Assembly: GCA_030549495.1 (NCBI GenBank)
Contig: JAUIRK010000949.1
Coordinates: 124,001 to 188,000, forward strand
DNA from: Nectonema munidae
Taxonomy: Eukaryota; Nematomorpha; Nectonematoida; Nectonematidae
Reading direction: 5' to 3'
Length of the DNA stretch: 64,000 bases
Notes under the pieces: generated by a model
The model's database searches: none
What the model was told of the DNA's origin: nothing
What the model saw: the letters and a program-made list of their open reading frames with translations, nothing else
Translations under genes and position numbers: made by a program
Shown here: positions 11,230-24,583 of the stretch, piece by piece
How the letters are laid out: every line of letters starts with the position of its first letter
Position numbering within the stretch: position 1 is the first letter of the stretch

Positions 11230-14200
11230 ATTTTAGCGATATTTTTGTGAATATGTCAAATCCTTTTTGCATTATACTATAGACTAAAGTATCTCTTAAA
11301 AATATATCTTGACATCTTTTATTCTTTTTCTATAAGACACAATTTTTACCATGAAGATTTCAAAATTTTAAACGGATAAAAATCACCTCTAATTCCACGA
11401 CATGTGAATGAATATTTGAAAAAAGGTATTAAAATTCAATATCTTTCCACAAAAAAATGAGAGGAAAATATTTTTGTTGGTTTTGAGGAATATCCCATTC
11501 TAAAGTCGAAAATCTGATAATAATTGCTGAGCGATCCATGAAAACTCTTGAATGTTGAGTACACTTTTATTTCCTAAGAAAATATTTTTGTAATTAAAGC
11601 TTTTTCAAAGACGTCTAAGTAATAAACAAAACATTTTTTATCTGTAGACTGTGAAATTTTTTTATCATACTACTTAGTATTTGTTCGTACAACCATTCAT
11701 TTTGTGAAAGACAGGTGATTTGGATTTGGACCCAGAAAAAAAAGATGGCAAAATATTTATCCTCAACTTTGCGAAATATATATGAGTTGTCTAAAGCACT
11801 TCTGGACCAAATTAAAATTCAGAAAGGCGAAAATATGTCGGACACATTGCTCTACCAACGTAAATAAATATGATTAATATATATAAATAATATGAGTTAG
11901 GTACATTCAAGCCAAAATATTCTGGCTTTGCTGAACAAAAAACTTTCTTTGTATAAATTTTCAGAAAACTTACCCTCATATTCTGTTAAAGATAATTAAT
12001 TAGATTCTTAATAAAAATAATTATATATTACCAAATTTCCTTAAATACAGTTTTTTTTATAAAAAAAATTACATCGATATATTTATATAATAATAATATA
12101 ATTGATCATTTCTATGTATTTTTTGTTTCATTTATTTTTTGTTGAATTGAAATTTTGTTAATTTTTTGTAACCAAATAAGAGGGCAATTCAAAAAAATAC
12201 ATTGATAAGCTAATGAAAAAGTTGATAAAAGGATTACCGACATAATTTAAAAATTACCCCTTTTTATTAATTAAAAATGAAAACTTAACTCTCTAAATTT
12301 TATTTTAACTGATTCTAATTAACTATAAATAAATAAGTTCAGTAATCAAATTAGTCAAATTGGTTAACGTATGTATTATATACATGAAAAGTTGAAAATG
12401 TGGTTTCCGACGAAATTTTGCATTGGTTTTGATAAAACCTCGCTTTCTCAATAAAATCTCGCTTCGCCAAAACTCGTAATGAATAAACACGTTAAGGATG
12501 AATGTTTCTAGGAAAGTAAAAAAATACGACAGACCAAAAAAATACGCTTAGAGAATCGCTTTTCGGATTTTTGAACAGAAGATATAAGAAGGAGAGATAT
12601 TTGAAGAGAATCGAAACAGTGAGTTGATTTTGCTTCTTCCATTACTTACAAACAATTCTCTATTTGATGCGTGAACAATGGAATAGGAACGGTTTCAACT
12701 CTTTATCAAATAACGTATATGATATTTCCATTTTTAATCTCCTTTATGTCTGCCTTTTTACACACTAGCAGCTGTCATATCAGTCCTTCATCTGGTAAGT
12801 TTTTTTCACATGTTTTTTACGGTGTTGACTTGCTTCTTGCAACGAAAAATGTTGATAGATGCAAACAAGGTCATCACCAGACATTTTAGAGGGGCATAAC
12901 ACAAATTACCATGTATACATTATTCAATAATGGACAATTAGGCCTCTAAAAATATTGATATTATTATTGTCTTGAGCGTGAAATGTTCAGAGGCTGAATT
13001 CATTCCAAATCTATATTCAACAATTAATCGAAATCCTAATTCTATTCTGAAACAATATCGAAAATTTGGAATGAAATAAATATATTTCTTGAGCAATTAA
13101 AGTTATTATTATTTAAGCAAATTAAAATAATTTATTTTTGTTGGGTGTAATTCCATATAATAATTTACTACTTTCCCATACTAATTAACGTAGGTTTTTG
13201 ACGCAATCTTCAGAAATCCGCACAATACCCAAGAATATCTTCATTATTTTTCTCAATCTTCTTCAAATCGACTCAAAAAAATCACAATTTCATTTCATGA
13301 CTTTTTTTTAAGTTTTTTAGGGAACTTCTTTGTGTTACTTTTTCACGCAATCGTTATATTTTTAAAAGCTCTCATTTAAAGGAGAAAACGTTTAGAAAAT
13401 GTGATACGGAGAATTGTGAAAACGTAATAAAAGAAATGTCATTAAAAATGTTGAAAATTTAAGAAGAACTTAGTAAACATACAATGGGATTGCGAAATGT
13501 CACAAGTGTTCGAAAGGGAGTAGGTAGAATTAAAAAAAAAAGTAAAAAAATAAAATAAAGCCTTAAATAGTATATAAGTCAAATAAAATGTTAAAAGTTT
13601 TAATCAAACAACTGGAGAATGATTTAGCATCTTAAACATATTTTAACGATGAATTTTACGATGAGTTACTATAACAAGTTACTGAGTTGAAAAATTAAAA
13701 ACAAAAAAAAATATATTTTTTTTATAATATTAATGTGAAATTTTGTATATTAATAATAATTTAAAGCATTTGATTTTTTCTTCAATAATATTTTTTCATA
13801 AACCTTGTAATTCACTTTTGTGTAACGGATAAAAATATTTTATCCTTTAAAACATTTTAAGTGTATCAAATACTTAAAAAATGAAGTGCAAATATAAAGA
13901 ATAATTTTAATTGTTACATTTCAATTAGTTGTTATTTTTAAAGTAGGGGGGAGGGGGGTAAGAGTTTTTAATTAGCAAAAAGAGGACGTTGTTCAAAAAA
14001 TTTTGGGAATCACTGGACTATCCCAAAAGTTTACAATCTTTTAAGTAGTTTTTTTTGAACAAATGAATGAAAATGTTTACTACTTTTAAGGCATGTCTTA
14101 TTACTCAAAAAAAAGAAATATTCTTTGGATGGTCAGATGTGATTAAAAAAACTAATCATTGAAAAATAAAGTAAAAAGGATTCTATAACGAAGAAACTTT

Positions 14201-16100
14201 CGGATATCAAAATATTTGAATTTGGCAAGAATTTCAAAAAAAATTCTAAATATTCAATTTTCTTGTTTTTATTCAAGAAAAGTTATTAAATATTTATTTT
14301 TTTTTGAAATTTTAATTAATAAAGATCTGTTGGACGTTGGAAGTTAATTTTTTTTATGCATTTATGAAAATATATGAAAAATAACATGAGCCATCTTATT
14401 ACAATAATTCAATTAATTAATTCATAATAAGTACAACTAACACTATGGCTAAAGTTATAGAAGTTATAGTAAAGCTTAAAATAGTCAAACTATAACATGA
14501 TTAAGGTTTTGTATAAATACTATTTATTTCCTACTTTCATGGTAATTTTACCATCAAATAGTATTTTTACTACTTTCCTATTCAATTTAGTTATATTATT
14601 TCCTATTTTTTCAGTATGATATTTTCTTTCTACAAACAACAGCACCCATAAATATTCTGATATGCAATGGATAATATACATTCAAAATGTTCAACATTTT
14701 TGGTTGAATACATCCAAAATTTTCTTTTTTTAAAGTTAACTCTTCAAAATACAGGCAATTATTCGCGTTTTTAATTTCCATTGCAAATGTTTCGGAATTT
14801 ATTTTCCACTTCTAAAGTTTAGGATAATCAATCAATTATTAGTTGAAAAAGATTTAAATCTATACACTGCTATTTTTTGTTCTTTAACAAAATAGAAACA
14901 GCAAGAAAGTTTTATTAATAGAAAAAGCTCTGCTCAAATGAGTTTCTGGAAGTTAGGTGGCTAGTGTGATTGGAAGCAACCAATTAAATTGAATTCGAAA
15001 AAGGTAATTAAAATTTAATTTCTGTGCAACCAATCAACTTTTTTCAATTAATGTCACTCAATGAAAACTCTTATCTTGAACAATGTGGGGCTATTGTTTT
15101 TAATTTTAAGAAAATGCTTTTTTACACACAAAAAACACTAATTTGTGATGACACTAATTGTGACATTTTGCTGGTACGATATTAGTTCGTCGCTTAAAGC
15201 TAATAAGTAGCTTTATTATTATTATCTTAGTAAAAAAAGTCAACTCCTTATATAATTTTACATACACTCTTAAACGTTTTAAATTTGATAGTGTTACAAA
15301 ACAAGAAAAAAGAAGAATTGCCATACCAATACGTCTAATTTTTATTGTAATATACAGGAAAATATGCGGCTTTCAAAAAATACTTAAATTTTGCTCTACC
15401 CGAAATGCAATAAAATTTTTAATAAATAAAATATATTCAAGAAATGCACTCCAGAACAGATAAAAATATATCAATATATTTGATTATAAAAAACTTTTTA
15501 AATATTATAGAATCTTGAAACACCATTAATTTTTTCATTTTGGAGATATCTTGAGAAAAATTGCAGTTTACTTTTTCTGCAGCAGTTGTTAAATGAGTTG
15601 TATACATCATAAAGATATCAAATATTAACTTAGCTAAAACTTAGAAATACTTAAGTTTATGGGTTACAAAGCTATTAAATAGGGACACAAATAAGTAATA
15701 TTACAAAAGAATAAAATTTATTTAACCTGGAATCTGGAAGCGGTTTAAAGTGTCTAAAAATCGCCTTATGAAGATTACATTAAGAAAAAAAAATTTGAAG
15801 CAAGCATGAAATTAGGTGAAAATAACTAAATCAAGTACGCTGATTTCATTTCTGGTTTTTGTTTTAGCTGATCTCATCAGGTTCCAGAGATATAACCCCA
15901 AACTTACATGAAAGTTTTACATATATTTTTTGCTATACGTTTGCTGGAGTATTTTTAATTTGTAAGCGTTATGAAGTAAGTAAAGTGAGAAAATATTTTT
16001 TTTATTTTAAATTTTGTATTTTTTATGATTTCGACTATTTTTTTATTTGAAAATGTATATAATGAAAGGTATTTTGACATGATTTTATAATGAACTATAC
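11230..16100. other. Non-coding AT-rich DNA
   Basis: Almost five kilobases of AT-rich sequence with poly-A/T runs. No exon, RNA gene or transposon terminus could be supported. A short ORF at 12671-12889 has no recognisable motif. Confidence 0.4.
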
Positions 16101-16106
16101 AATAAC

Positions 16107-17691
16107 TCCTTTACTGAAAGCAGCTTACTTTAGTTAATTTGGTTGTAGAATAGAAGACCAAGATAAACCTTGGGCTCCACACGTTTCTTGCAAATCATGT
16201 TGCAACGCCCTGACTGCCTGGTTTAATGGTAGGAAGTCATCTGTCAAGTTTGCCGTTCCAATGATCTTGAGAGTTCCCACAAGCCATGCCGATGATTGTT
16301 ATTTCTGCCTGACTAAAATCAAAGGTTTCAAACATGCATCCAGAACAAAAATTGTGTATTCGAATCTTCCATCAGCTATCAGACCTGTTTATCATTTCCA
16401 TGATTACCCAGTAGCTGAACCACCCCAAAACAAGGAAATATTCTTATCGGCGGAGGAAGCGAGTTCTGCAGAATCAAACTCTTCCAGAATAAGCACTTTA
16501 CTCTGTATCAATGAAGTAGACTATGAACCAACAGTTTTTCACAGAGTGAGCTAAACGATCTCATACGGGACCTCTATCTCACGAAAGAACAAGCCGAGTT
16601 GTTGGTTTCAAGGCTCAAACAACATAATTTGGTTGATCAGAAGGTGAGGATCACAAAGTACAGAAAGCGTAATGCCGAACTATCTTCTTATTTTGCGTGT
16701 AAAAACCGTTTATGTTATTGTGGCAACGTTCGCGAATTATACAACTGCTTAGGCTTTCAACATGAGCTATCAGAATGGAGACTCTTTATAGATTCCCCTA
16801 AAAAGAGTCTAAAGGCTGTTTTACTCCATAATGGCAACAAATACCCAAGTGTCTCGGTTGCTTACTCAACTCACCTGAAGGAGTCTTATGACAATATGAA
16901 GCCCCTTCTTGAAGCAGTTGGATACTCACAACATCAATGGAGCTTATGTGGCGATTTCAAAGTCATAGGCTTCCTAATGGGAATGCAAGCCGGCTTCACC
17001 AAGTATTGCTGCTTTCTCTGTCTCTGGGACAGTAGAGCAGTTTCTGAACATTACAAAAAGAATACTGGGGTGAAAGAACTTCATTTGAGTCAGGCCAACA
17101 CAGTGTTAAGGAAACTCCACTGGTAAATATGAATAAGGCGCTCTTACGTCCTTACACATCAAGTTGGCCTTGATGAAAAATTTTGTGAAACCCCTTGATA
17201 AAAGTAGTTCTGCTTTCCAACATTTAACTCACTTATTTCCGAATTTGAGTTCCGCGAAATTGAAGAAGGGCATTTTTGTTAGCCTCCAAATTCGAGAAGT
17301 GATGAGGGACAATTGTTTTAACGACCTTTTGGGGAAAAAAGAACTGAGAGCTTTAAATTCTTTTAAATCAGTGTGTAGCGGTTTTTTGGGAAATGTACGT
17401 GCTCCTGATTACAAAAACCGTATCAATGAATTGTTTGAAGCATATGAGGATATGGGGTGGCGGATGTCATTGAAAATTCACTTTTTTCATTCTCACTTAG
17501 ACTTTTTTCCTCCAAACCTAGGAGCAGTCAGTGATGAACATGGAGAAAGGTTTCATCAAGACATTAGTAAGATGGAAAGTAGATATAAGGGAAGATGGAA
17601 TCCAAACATGATAGGAGATTTTTGTCGGATGTTAACGCGTGATAATCATGAAGCAAAGTTGGAAAGATCGGCTAAAAAGAAACATTTTTGA
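16107..17691 (+). pseudogene. Broken intronless copy of a widespread uncharacterised gene family (CxxC / GERFHQD motifs)
   Basis: Plus-strand frames at 16107-16554, 16555-17115, 17115-17150 and 17150-17691 follow one another in the order of a protein family I recognise from many invertebrate genomes but whose function I cannot name. Landmarks: YF..FG, DQDKPWAPH and a CxxC pair (about 16150-16215); FAVPM; DDCYFC (16290); SAIRPVYH; then LFIDS (D at about 16791), SLKAVLLHNGN, CGDFKV (D at about 16953), a KYCCFLCLWDSRA block; HIKLALMKNFVK; HSHLDFFPPNLGAVSDEHG and GERFHQDI (about 17535-17560); GRWNPNM. At least three frameshifts (near 16545, 17112 and 17150) and one in-frame stop near 16140 show it is dead. 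The three acidic blocks in this order could be a DDE-type RNase H fold, which would make it a transposase; that is inference. No terminal repeats were found. Confidence 0.65.
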
Positions 17692-17699
17692 TTTTTTCT

Positions 17700-19235
17700 C
17701 AATTTTTTCCGAAACTTATTTCAAATGTGTATTATTTTAATAATTGAATAAATTTTATATTTTTGATATGTTAATTACTTCAATGAAAAAATGCCGATTG
17801 TGAAAAAACTAGATGTGCTGGATGAAAACGGATAACAAATTTGAAATCGCCGTGGTCGAAATAGTATAAAAAGTATATATTTTCATGCTTGCCTCTGAAA
17901 AAAATTTTTTTTTGTAGATTAACGATTATTATTAATGATCGCACGTAGATTTTCAAAAAAATTTCTTCAAAGCTATAATGAAATATCTTCACTTAATAGC
18001 ATTTTTAGATCCGACAATGTGTATATTGATTTATAGTGAAAGTAAGGCAAGAAAACTTATTGAACCATATCCACGCTATTCATTGATATTGGTAAAGAAA
18101 TGGCGGTACAACACGGATAAAAGATAATGGTGCTGAGAACAGAAAAATTAGTCGTTTGCAATTTTGAAAAAATTTTTAAATAAAAAAAATTGCAATCTAA
18201 ATTAGTATAGATTTCAAGGGAAGCAGGACAATACGGCCTCTAAATCGATTTCTGAATCGATTTCAAGATTTATATGAACCAACAAGAAAGAACGCAGAAA
18301 GCCTTTATCAATTATATTCTGCTCCATTGGCCATGATAAAGTCGACCAAAATGAATCAGAAAGAGCGCGATCAATTGCTTCTTTGCTTTTTTTAAAAAGG
18401 AAGAATAAGATTTTTTTCAATACTATGAATGCTCAAGTGATTTATTTGAATTATTCAATCTTCATGAACAGAGATATGAGATTGTATCTCTTCAAGTAAT
18501 ATTTTATATCCCCTCTTTTATCTGGTTCTTATTACAGGTTAGCGTTGTTAAAACTCGCCAATCGTTTCAACCTCACATTATACTCAGAGAAATAAAAAAA
18601 ATCATTACAAAAAAAGCACAACACAATACTTGCATAAAAAGTCTTTGAAAAAATTTCTAATGAAAATACAGCGCTTGTCATTAATACGATGATAGCGATG
18701 TGAAAGCTTTTTTTGTCAAAGATGAATTACTTTTTTTCAAAAAATCGCTAAACTTGTAACGTCAATTTTCTTCTTCTTTCTGATTGGTGCGTATTTAATT
18801 AATTTCACACTTCCTACAGCGTATTTATGTCAAATGAGTGTACAACACTTGCTCAGCTAATCATTAAAACAAGGACATCTTCCCATTGAATTTAGATAAA
18901 CGTTCATAAACTGATTAATATAAGTAACTAACGAACTAAGAACCCATATATTATTAAATTTAAACAATAAACTCCCATTTAATAACTAACTAACCAAGTT
19001 GCCAGATTTTTAAATCCTTAAACCCAAAAAAAAAAGATGGAAATAAAGAAGAATTTTTTTTCAAAAATAATTAACTTGAACAATTCTTTGAAAGTAAAAG
19101 AGGGGTTTTTATACTAAAAGAGATTATTTCAAGTTAGATTCGTATAAACTCCTTTTTTGAACTATAAGATTATTGAAAGAAAATCGGGGATTGTTTTAAA
19201 TTGACATGGATTCCACTATTAAGCGAAAATAAAAG
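17700..19235. other. Non-coding AT-rich DNA
   Basis: No gene is supported. A patch of TAACTAAC/TAAGTAAC-type tetramer-periodic sequence lies at about 18905-19005, just upstream of the minisatellite. Confidence 0.4.
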
Positions 19236-19609
19236 CGGAACAATCTCGGAAAATCGGAACAATCTCGGAAAATCGGAACAATCTCGGAAAATCGGAACAA
19301 TCTCGGAAAATCGGAACAATCTCGGAAAATCGGAACAATCTCGGAAAATCGGAACAATCTCGGAAAATCGGAACAATCTCGGAAAATCGGAACAATCTCG
19401 GAAAATCGGAACAATCTCGGAAAATCGGAACAATCTCGGAAAATCGGAACAATCTCGGAAAATCGGAACAATCTCGGAAAATCGGAACAATCTCGGAAAA
19501 TCGGAACAATCTCGGAAAATCGGAACAATCTCGGAAAATCGGAACAATCTCGGAAAATCGGAACAATCTCGGAAAATCGGAACAATTTCGGAAAATCGGA
19601 ACATCTCGC
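19236..19609. repeat. 19-bp minisatellite, 18 identical units plus two altered ones
   Basis: The unit CGGAACAATCTCGGAAAAT repeats head to tail from 19236. Units 1 to 18 (19236-19577) read as identical, unit 19 has one changed base (TTTCGG), and the last is partial with one base missing. Because 19 is not a multiple of three and the unit lacks stops in several frames, long frames of 129-144 codons appear on both strands; they are by-products, not genes. Identical units imply recent expansion or ongoing homogenisation. Confidence 0.95.
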
Positions 19610-20439
19610 AACCCTCAGTAACTAAGTAGCTATTATCTCACCTCAAATAATTTAAAATTTGAAATTCAAAAAAAATTTATGGTCCGATAAATGTCCTTTT
19701 GCGCAATTTATGGCGGGAGAGACGACTACTGGGCAAATTTCAATATGGCAAACGTTTGTACCCAGTCAAAATGACCGATTGAACGATGTCAAGAGATTCA
19801 AGAAGTCGGAAAAAGACTCCATTGAACGCTGACATAGAACTACAACAAATCATCTAAACGATAACTACGAAAATTGTAAACTGTTTACTTATTGTCAAAA
19901 AACCACAAATGTGAAAGGCTAATAAAATGGTGTCAAAGGCCTACAATAAATCTCGGACATAAAATAATAACAGAAATTATGACGATATAGAGAGGCAGCC
20001 AGCCATATGGTGATGATATTTAATTTCCGAAGTGAAAAATTGAGAAAGAATTAGAGGATGTGTGCGTGTGTGATAATATTTTAAAAGTACTAGAAAATCA
20101 ATATTATTCGTAAACTTTCTGAAGAGAGTCACACTGACATCACAGAATCCAACTGTGATGATGCAATAGTAGAGATGAATGAAACTTCAGCCATATGAAA
20201 ATGTGTGGTTTTTCATCATATCATCATCATCATCCTCAATACCAGCCAACCGTATTTCTTCATTGCATCAAATTGGATCGAAGGGATGAATAAAATCTTC
20301 CAAATCTCTGTCGAGTGAGATTTGGTATGAAGGAAATACTGAATAACATGTATGTTATGCATGTCATGTAATTGTAATGAATCCCTCTCTCATTCTCTTC
20401 TCAACTCTCTTCACTCTAATGCACAATCTGATGAATAAA

Positions 20440-20690
20440 GTGGAAACACATCGACACCCTCTATAAGCAAAAAGCATCGCAATGCGATGTGAAGAATCAT
20501 CCTTTTATTTTAAGCGTGATTGTTTCCGCCACGCCCTTTCTCCTCTCACTCACGAGAGAAGAGGCAGAGGTTTTATAATGATATTTGTACAATCAGTATA
20601 ATAGTACACTCGCGCATCCATTTCGTGAAAAGAGTTCCCTTCCTTTTGCCTCCTTCTTCCTGCCACGCTGTGACTTTGAAGGTTAATTAT
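20440..20690. other. GC-richer unique stretch, possible regulatory DNA
   Basis: Base composition is less AT-rich than the surroundings, with CACGCCC, a CTCACGAGAG near-palindrome and pyrimidine-rich runs. No frame, splice site pair or transposon end explains it. A regulatory role is only a guess. Confidence 0.2.
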
Positions 20691-20829
20691 TATTATTATT
20701 ATTTTTTATTATAAAGACCTTTTGGTAATCCTTCCTCTTTTTGCGCCACTCGTCTTTTCATGTTCCGCACCCACTCCCGTAAACCTAATGTGTCTCAACT
20801 ATCAAGCATACTTTTGTTATTGTTGTATC

Positions 20830-20878
20830 GATTGATTGATTGATTGCTTGATTGATTGATTGTATTGTATTGTATGTA
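20830..20878. repeat. Microsatellite (GATT)n followed by (GTATT)n
   Basis: GATT is repeated about eight times with one interruption (GCTT), and then runs directly into three TTGTA/GTATT units. Confidence 0.9.
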
Positions 20879-21155
20879 ATGATCCTGCTCATTAACGTCA
20901 GAGGTTGAACCAGGGCTACTGTTTCTATTAATCATATTCGAAAAACTTTTTTACCTACGGTAAGATCATTAGTTTTAACGCTTTTCTGTTTCCGGTTTCA
21001 TGAACGCATATCACTACCGCATTCATCGGGACGATTTGGACTAGGGCTATCGATATTTACCCATTTGATAATTGTGGACATTGATCAATTTTCACAGTAC
21101 TCTTTTTTGTCAAAACTCAATTTATATAACTAATTACACTCCTATTAATAATAAT

Positions 21156-21793
21156 CACTGACGTATTTAAAGGGTGGCGGAACCGGCGTCCGCCCCCCCC
21201 CCCCCCCTCGCTCCCCTCTCCCCATCTAAAATTGCATTGCCAATCACTTGAAAATTTTCCTTGATCTAATTCTTTTCGTAGAACTCAAATATTATGATGA
21301 TTTCTGCAGCTCGTTTTTTAGATTCAATCTTTCTCTAAAGTGAGAAGCCCTAAAAAGTTTTTTTATGTTTCAATCGTAGTTAAGTGTGACACTTATTACT
21401 TTTATATTATCCAATTTTTTTTGTAAATTTTAAACACATCAAGTTTTACCAGTTAATTAATGAGGATCGTTTTAATGCTCCGATTCTTCTCTTTGTTCAC
21501 AGAGATATTCGATTGGATATTGACACCATTATTTATAAGTATGATAAAAAGTGTCCTAGACGGATGAGAAGGCTCCTTAATCCTCTTAGTTCTTAATCCT
21601 GTTACTTTCTTATAATAAACTTATAATTTTTTATATATTATTATGATACTCTACGTTTTATGATAAAAAGTCAATTTTCGCTTTTTATTACTATTACCTA
21701 AAATTGATAAATCTTAAATTTATATGCTTCAAATTTGAGTTTGAGTTTATTAAAATCCGCCCCCCTTAATGCCAATTTCTAGATCCGCCCCTC
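21156..21793. mobile_element. Non-autonomous DNA transposon, 638 bp (copy A)
   Basis: It starts CACTGACGTATTTAAAGGG and ends TCTAGATCCGCCCCTC, an imperfect inverted repeat. It is collinear with 59923-60586 over nearly its whole length (for example TTTTCGTAGAACTCAAATAT and ACTTTCTTATAATAAACTTA). The flanks show a 5-bp direct repeat ATAAT on both sides. It has no transposase and contains a run of about 16 C near 21190. Superfamily unresolved (a hAT-like group with 5-bp duplications is possible). Confidence 0.8.
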
Positions 21794-22454
21794 ATAATAT
21801 TATTATCTATCTACCCAATTAACTAACTAACATTTTTCTAATTACCCTTTCAATATATTATCTGATTTAAAATTAATTATCTGCTTTTAAAATGAACATT
21901 TATGGGCAATTTTTTACTTTACGGTTCCGTCAATGAAAAAATTTTTCAAGCAATTATTTATTGTTGTGATGTCAATCAAACTATACATTTTCAAAGTGGT
22001 TTATTTCGTTGATATATATTACTAAAGATTCTATATCTTTTACATAAAACTATAACTCATTAAATTTAAAAAAATTGGAACAAATTAAAAAATATTAAAA
22101 TTTCTAATTGACTGAATCCAAAAGTAAAATATTACCCATAAATGTTCATTTTAAAAGCAGATAATTAATTTTATATGTATGAAAAATCCTTACATGTATT
22201 TATTTTCTTACGGAAACACTTCAATGTTCCTCAATTTGTCTCGTCACATTTCGCCCCTTAAATTTAAATTTTGAGTTAATTGAGTATATAAGCATCCAAT
22301 CGATGGAATTTTATAGATAACTAAAAAAATAAATATAAAAAATTAGTTTATAAACAATTTTTATTTTCGATTAAAAATGAACTAATACTTATTTATACCT
22401 ATTTAGCTTGGTAAATTATTTGTTTCTAAATTCCAAGTTTACCAATGTTATTAG

Positions 22455-24583
22455 CAGGGCGAGGAAAAATTGAACCAAAAAATTGGAAAAAAATGACTTT
22501 TACTCAGTAAAAAAATTGACTTTATTGACTTTTTAAAGTTTCATTGAATTAAACAACTATGAATTCTTTAGAGAAAGTATTGGAAATAATTTCAAAGAAT
22601 CGATGACTTTGTAATACAACAACATATTTAATGACATTTTCTGATTTAAAATTCGATCATTTTCTAGCAGTTTTTCAGTTTAGAAAAGGGTCTTTCTACT
22701 TCTAAAGTTAAAACTTGGTAATTTTGTAATTTGGGATAAGTACTGCTAGAGATTTGAGAGTTTTCCATATTCATGATTTTATTGATATCATTTTATTTGA
22801 ATCTATTTTCAAGATAACTTTTAACGCCACATTCGTCGTAACCCTTATCAGGCAAACATGGGTCTATCAGACCCGAGAAACTTTAAAAATGAAGATTTTT
22901 TTGTCATAAATTATATATATAATTTTGAAACTTTTAAAATGCCTCATTTTACTTGTATTTAACATCATTCAAAAAATATTTTTGTCAAAGTTATTATTTT
23001 TTTTCGGCAACGACCTAAAAACTTTTAGCATTACGATGCAGGTAAACATGGGTCTAATAGACCCAATAAGCAGTGTGCACTCACAAAAACATATTATTTG
23101 TGTGAAATGTAGTAAAAATAAATAAATAAATTTAATATTTTTACAATTAAATAATAGTAAGTGTTTGTTCATTAACTATTGAACTTTGAAAAAGCTTCAA
23201 ACAAATAAAGAAAACCTTTTTTTGCGGCGCGTGTTTTCACCGAAAAACATATTCACAAAACACCTAAAAACTAGTTTTATTTGTAGTTTAAAGTAGCTTA
23301 TTTGTAGTTTAAAGTAGCTTATTTGTAGTTTTATTAAATTGTTTTTTTTTTATATATATATTTTATCATGAACATAATATTTTACTATGTAATGTACTAA
23401 CTCTTGTTTAAGGCTTTACTAACTTTTAATATCCTTTACTTTTGAACTCAATTGATTAATTATAATTTTTTGTTGAATTTAACTGATTATTTGATTTAAA
23501 GAGTTTCTGTGTGATGATGTTTTTTAAATGTTGTTTTGTGTGAAAAGACGCTCCCTTTTTTGTAGTAAATTGCTGAAATTTAATATTTCTGGCAATATAA
23601 AAAATATTTATAGTTACATATATGCACAAGAAATCATTAATTTAAAGGTTATAAATACGCTAAATGTAAAAAATATAAAAATTATCATAAAAGAGTATTT
23701 GTGAAAACAAAAAGGCCGGGCCCGTTGGACCCATGTTTATCTAAATTGTAAAAAAAAAATGTTTGCCGCATGAGGGTTAAATGAAATAATGTCGAAACAA
23801 GTAAAGGTATCTTCAACTGAAAAAGTCTCTATGTTGACTTTTTCCGAATAATTAATGAATCGTGAATATTCTCTAATTATTATTGTTAACAAGTTTTGAC
23901 ACAGATTTTCTTTTTTAAAAATTTCTTGATATTTGGGAATAAAATTCCATCTTCATCATTAATTTCTTAACTGCTGGAAGATTTTAATGAAAATATTTTG
24001 CTGCTTGCAACCAATTTGTCAATTTCCTTACAATTGGAACTGAAGTGTGCCGATAGGTTTAAAAAGAGAACGTCTTTTTCTATTACTAATTTTGAATGAT
24101 TTAATGCCGGTAATCTACAATTTGGAGGATAACTTAACTTAAGGTAAACTTGTGTAAAAGATGTGAAAAACATGCAATGATAAAAAAGTTTAGGAATAAA
24201 ATTCCATAACTTCTGCAGCAGATATATCGTATGTAACCGCATTTGTCTACAAAAAAATTTGTCTTACAAAAAACTTCTTCATGTTTAACCTCAGTCAGGC
24301 AAACTTTACAGTTTTATTAGATGAAAAAAAGGCCAACTATTGTGGAAGTGTTGACATAAAGAAGAAATCTTGTATGTATCGCTTATAACAATTTTAGGCA
24401 CATTGAATCAAAAAGTGTTAAATATAAAAATGAACTTTATTGACCTAAACTCAAAAAATTGACTTTGATTGACTTAAAAATTTGAAATTAGTTCAAATTT
24501 TTTAGGCTAAACAAATAAAGATCTTCAAAGATTTTTTGCTAAGCGGAAATAAAAGTTGACTTAATTGACTTTTACTCGCCCTG
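22455..24583. mobile_element. hAT-like element with CAGGGCGAG ends, interrupted by a TTAA element
   Basis: The left end CAGGGCGAGGAAAA and the right end TTTTACTCGCCCTG are inverted. Subterminal TTGACTTTATTGAC-like words recur on both sides (22505-22530 and 24435-24470, 24555-24575), in the manner of transposase-binding repeats. The flanking 8 bp are only weakly similar (GTTATTAG / CTTATAAA), so the duplication is decayed or absent. No recognisable transposase remains. The inside is split by the element at 22842-23776. Confidence 0.6.
22842..23776. mobile_element. piggyBac-type non-autonomous element nested in the hAT-like element
   Basis: The ends are CCCTTATCAGGCAAACATGG and, inverted at the right, ATGTTTGCCGCATGAGGG; the right flank is TTAA (23777-23780) and the left flank GTAA (22838-22841), so one TTAA has changed. 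A GGGTCYAnnAGACCC palindrome follows the left end (22860-22874), recurs internally (23050-23064) and has a counterpart near the right end (23718-23735). Frames inside look random. Confidence 0.75.

Noticed and set aside
12671-12889. 72-codon plus-strand ORF
   Set aside because: Hydrophobic, AT-driven composition, no motif and no splice or promoter context.
19236-19609. CRISPR-like array
   Set aside because: The repeat is contiguous with no spacers, and the window is eukaryotic.
19170-19629. Four frames of 129-144 codons on both strands coding periodic proteins
   Set aside because: They are produced by the 19-bp minisatellite, which lacks stops in several registers; no start context, homologue or non-repeat portion supports a gene.
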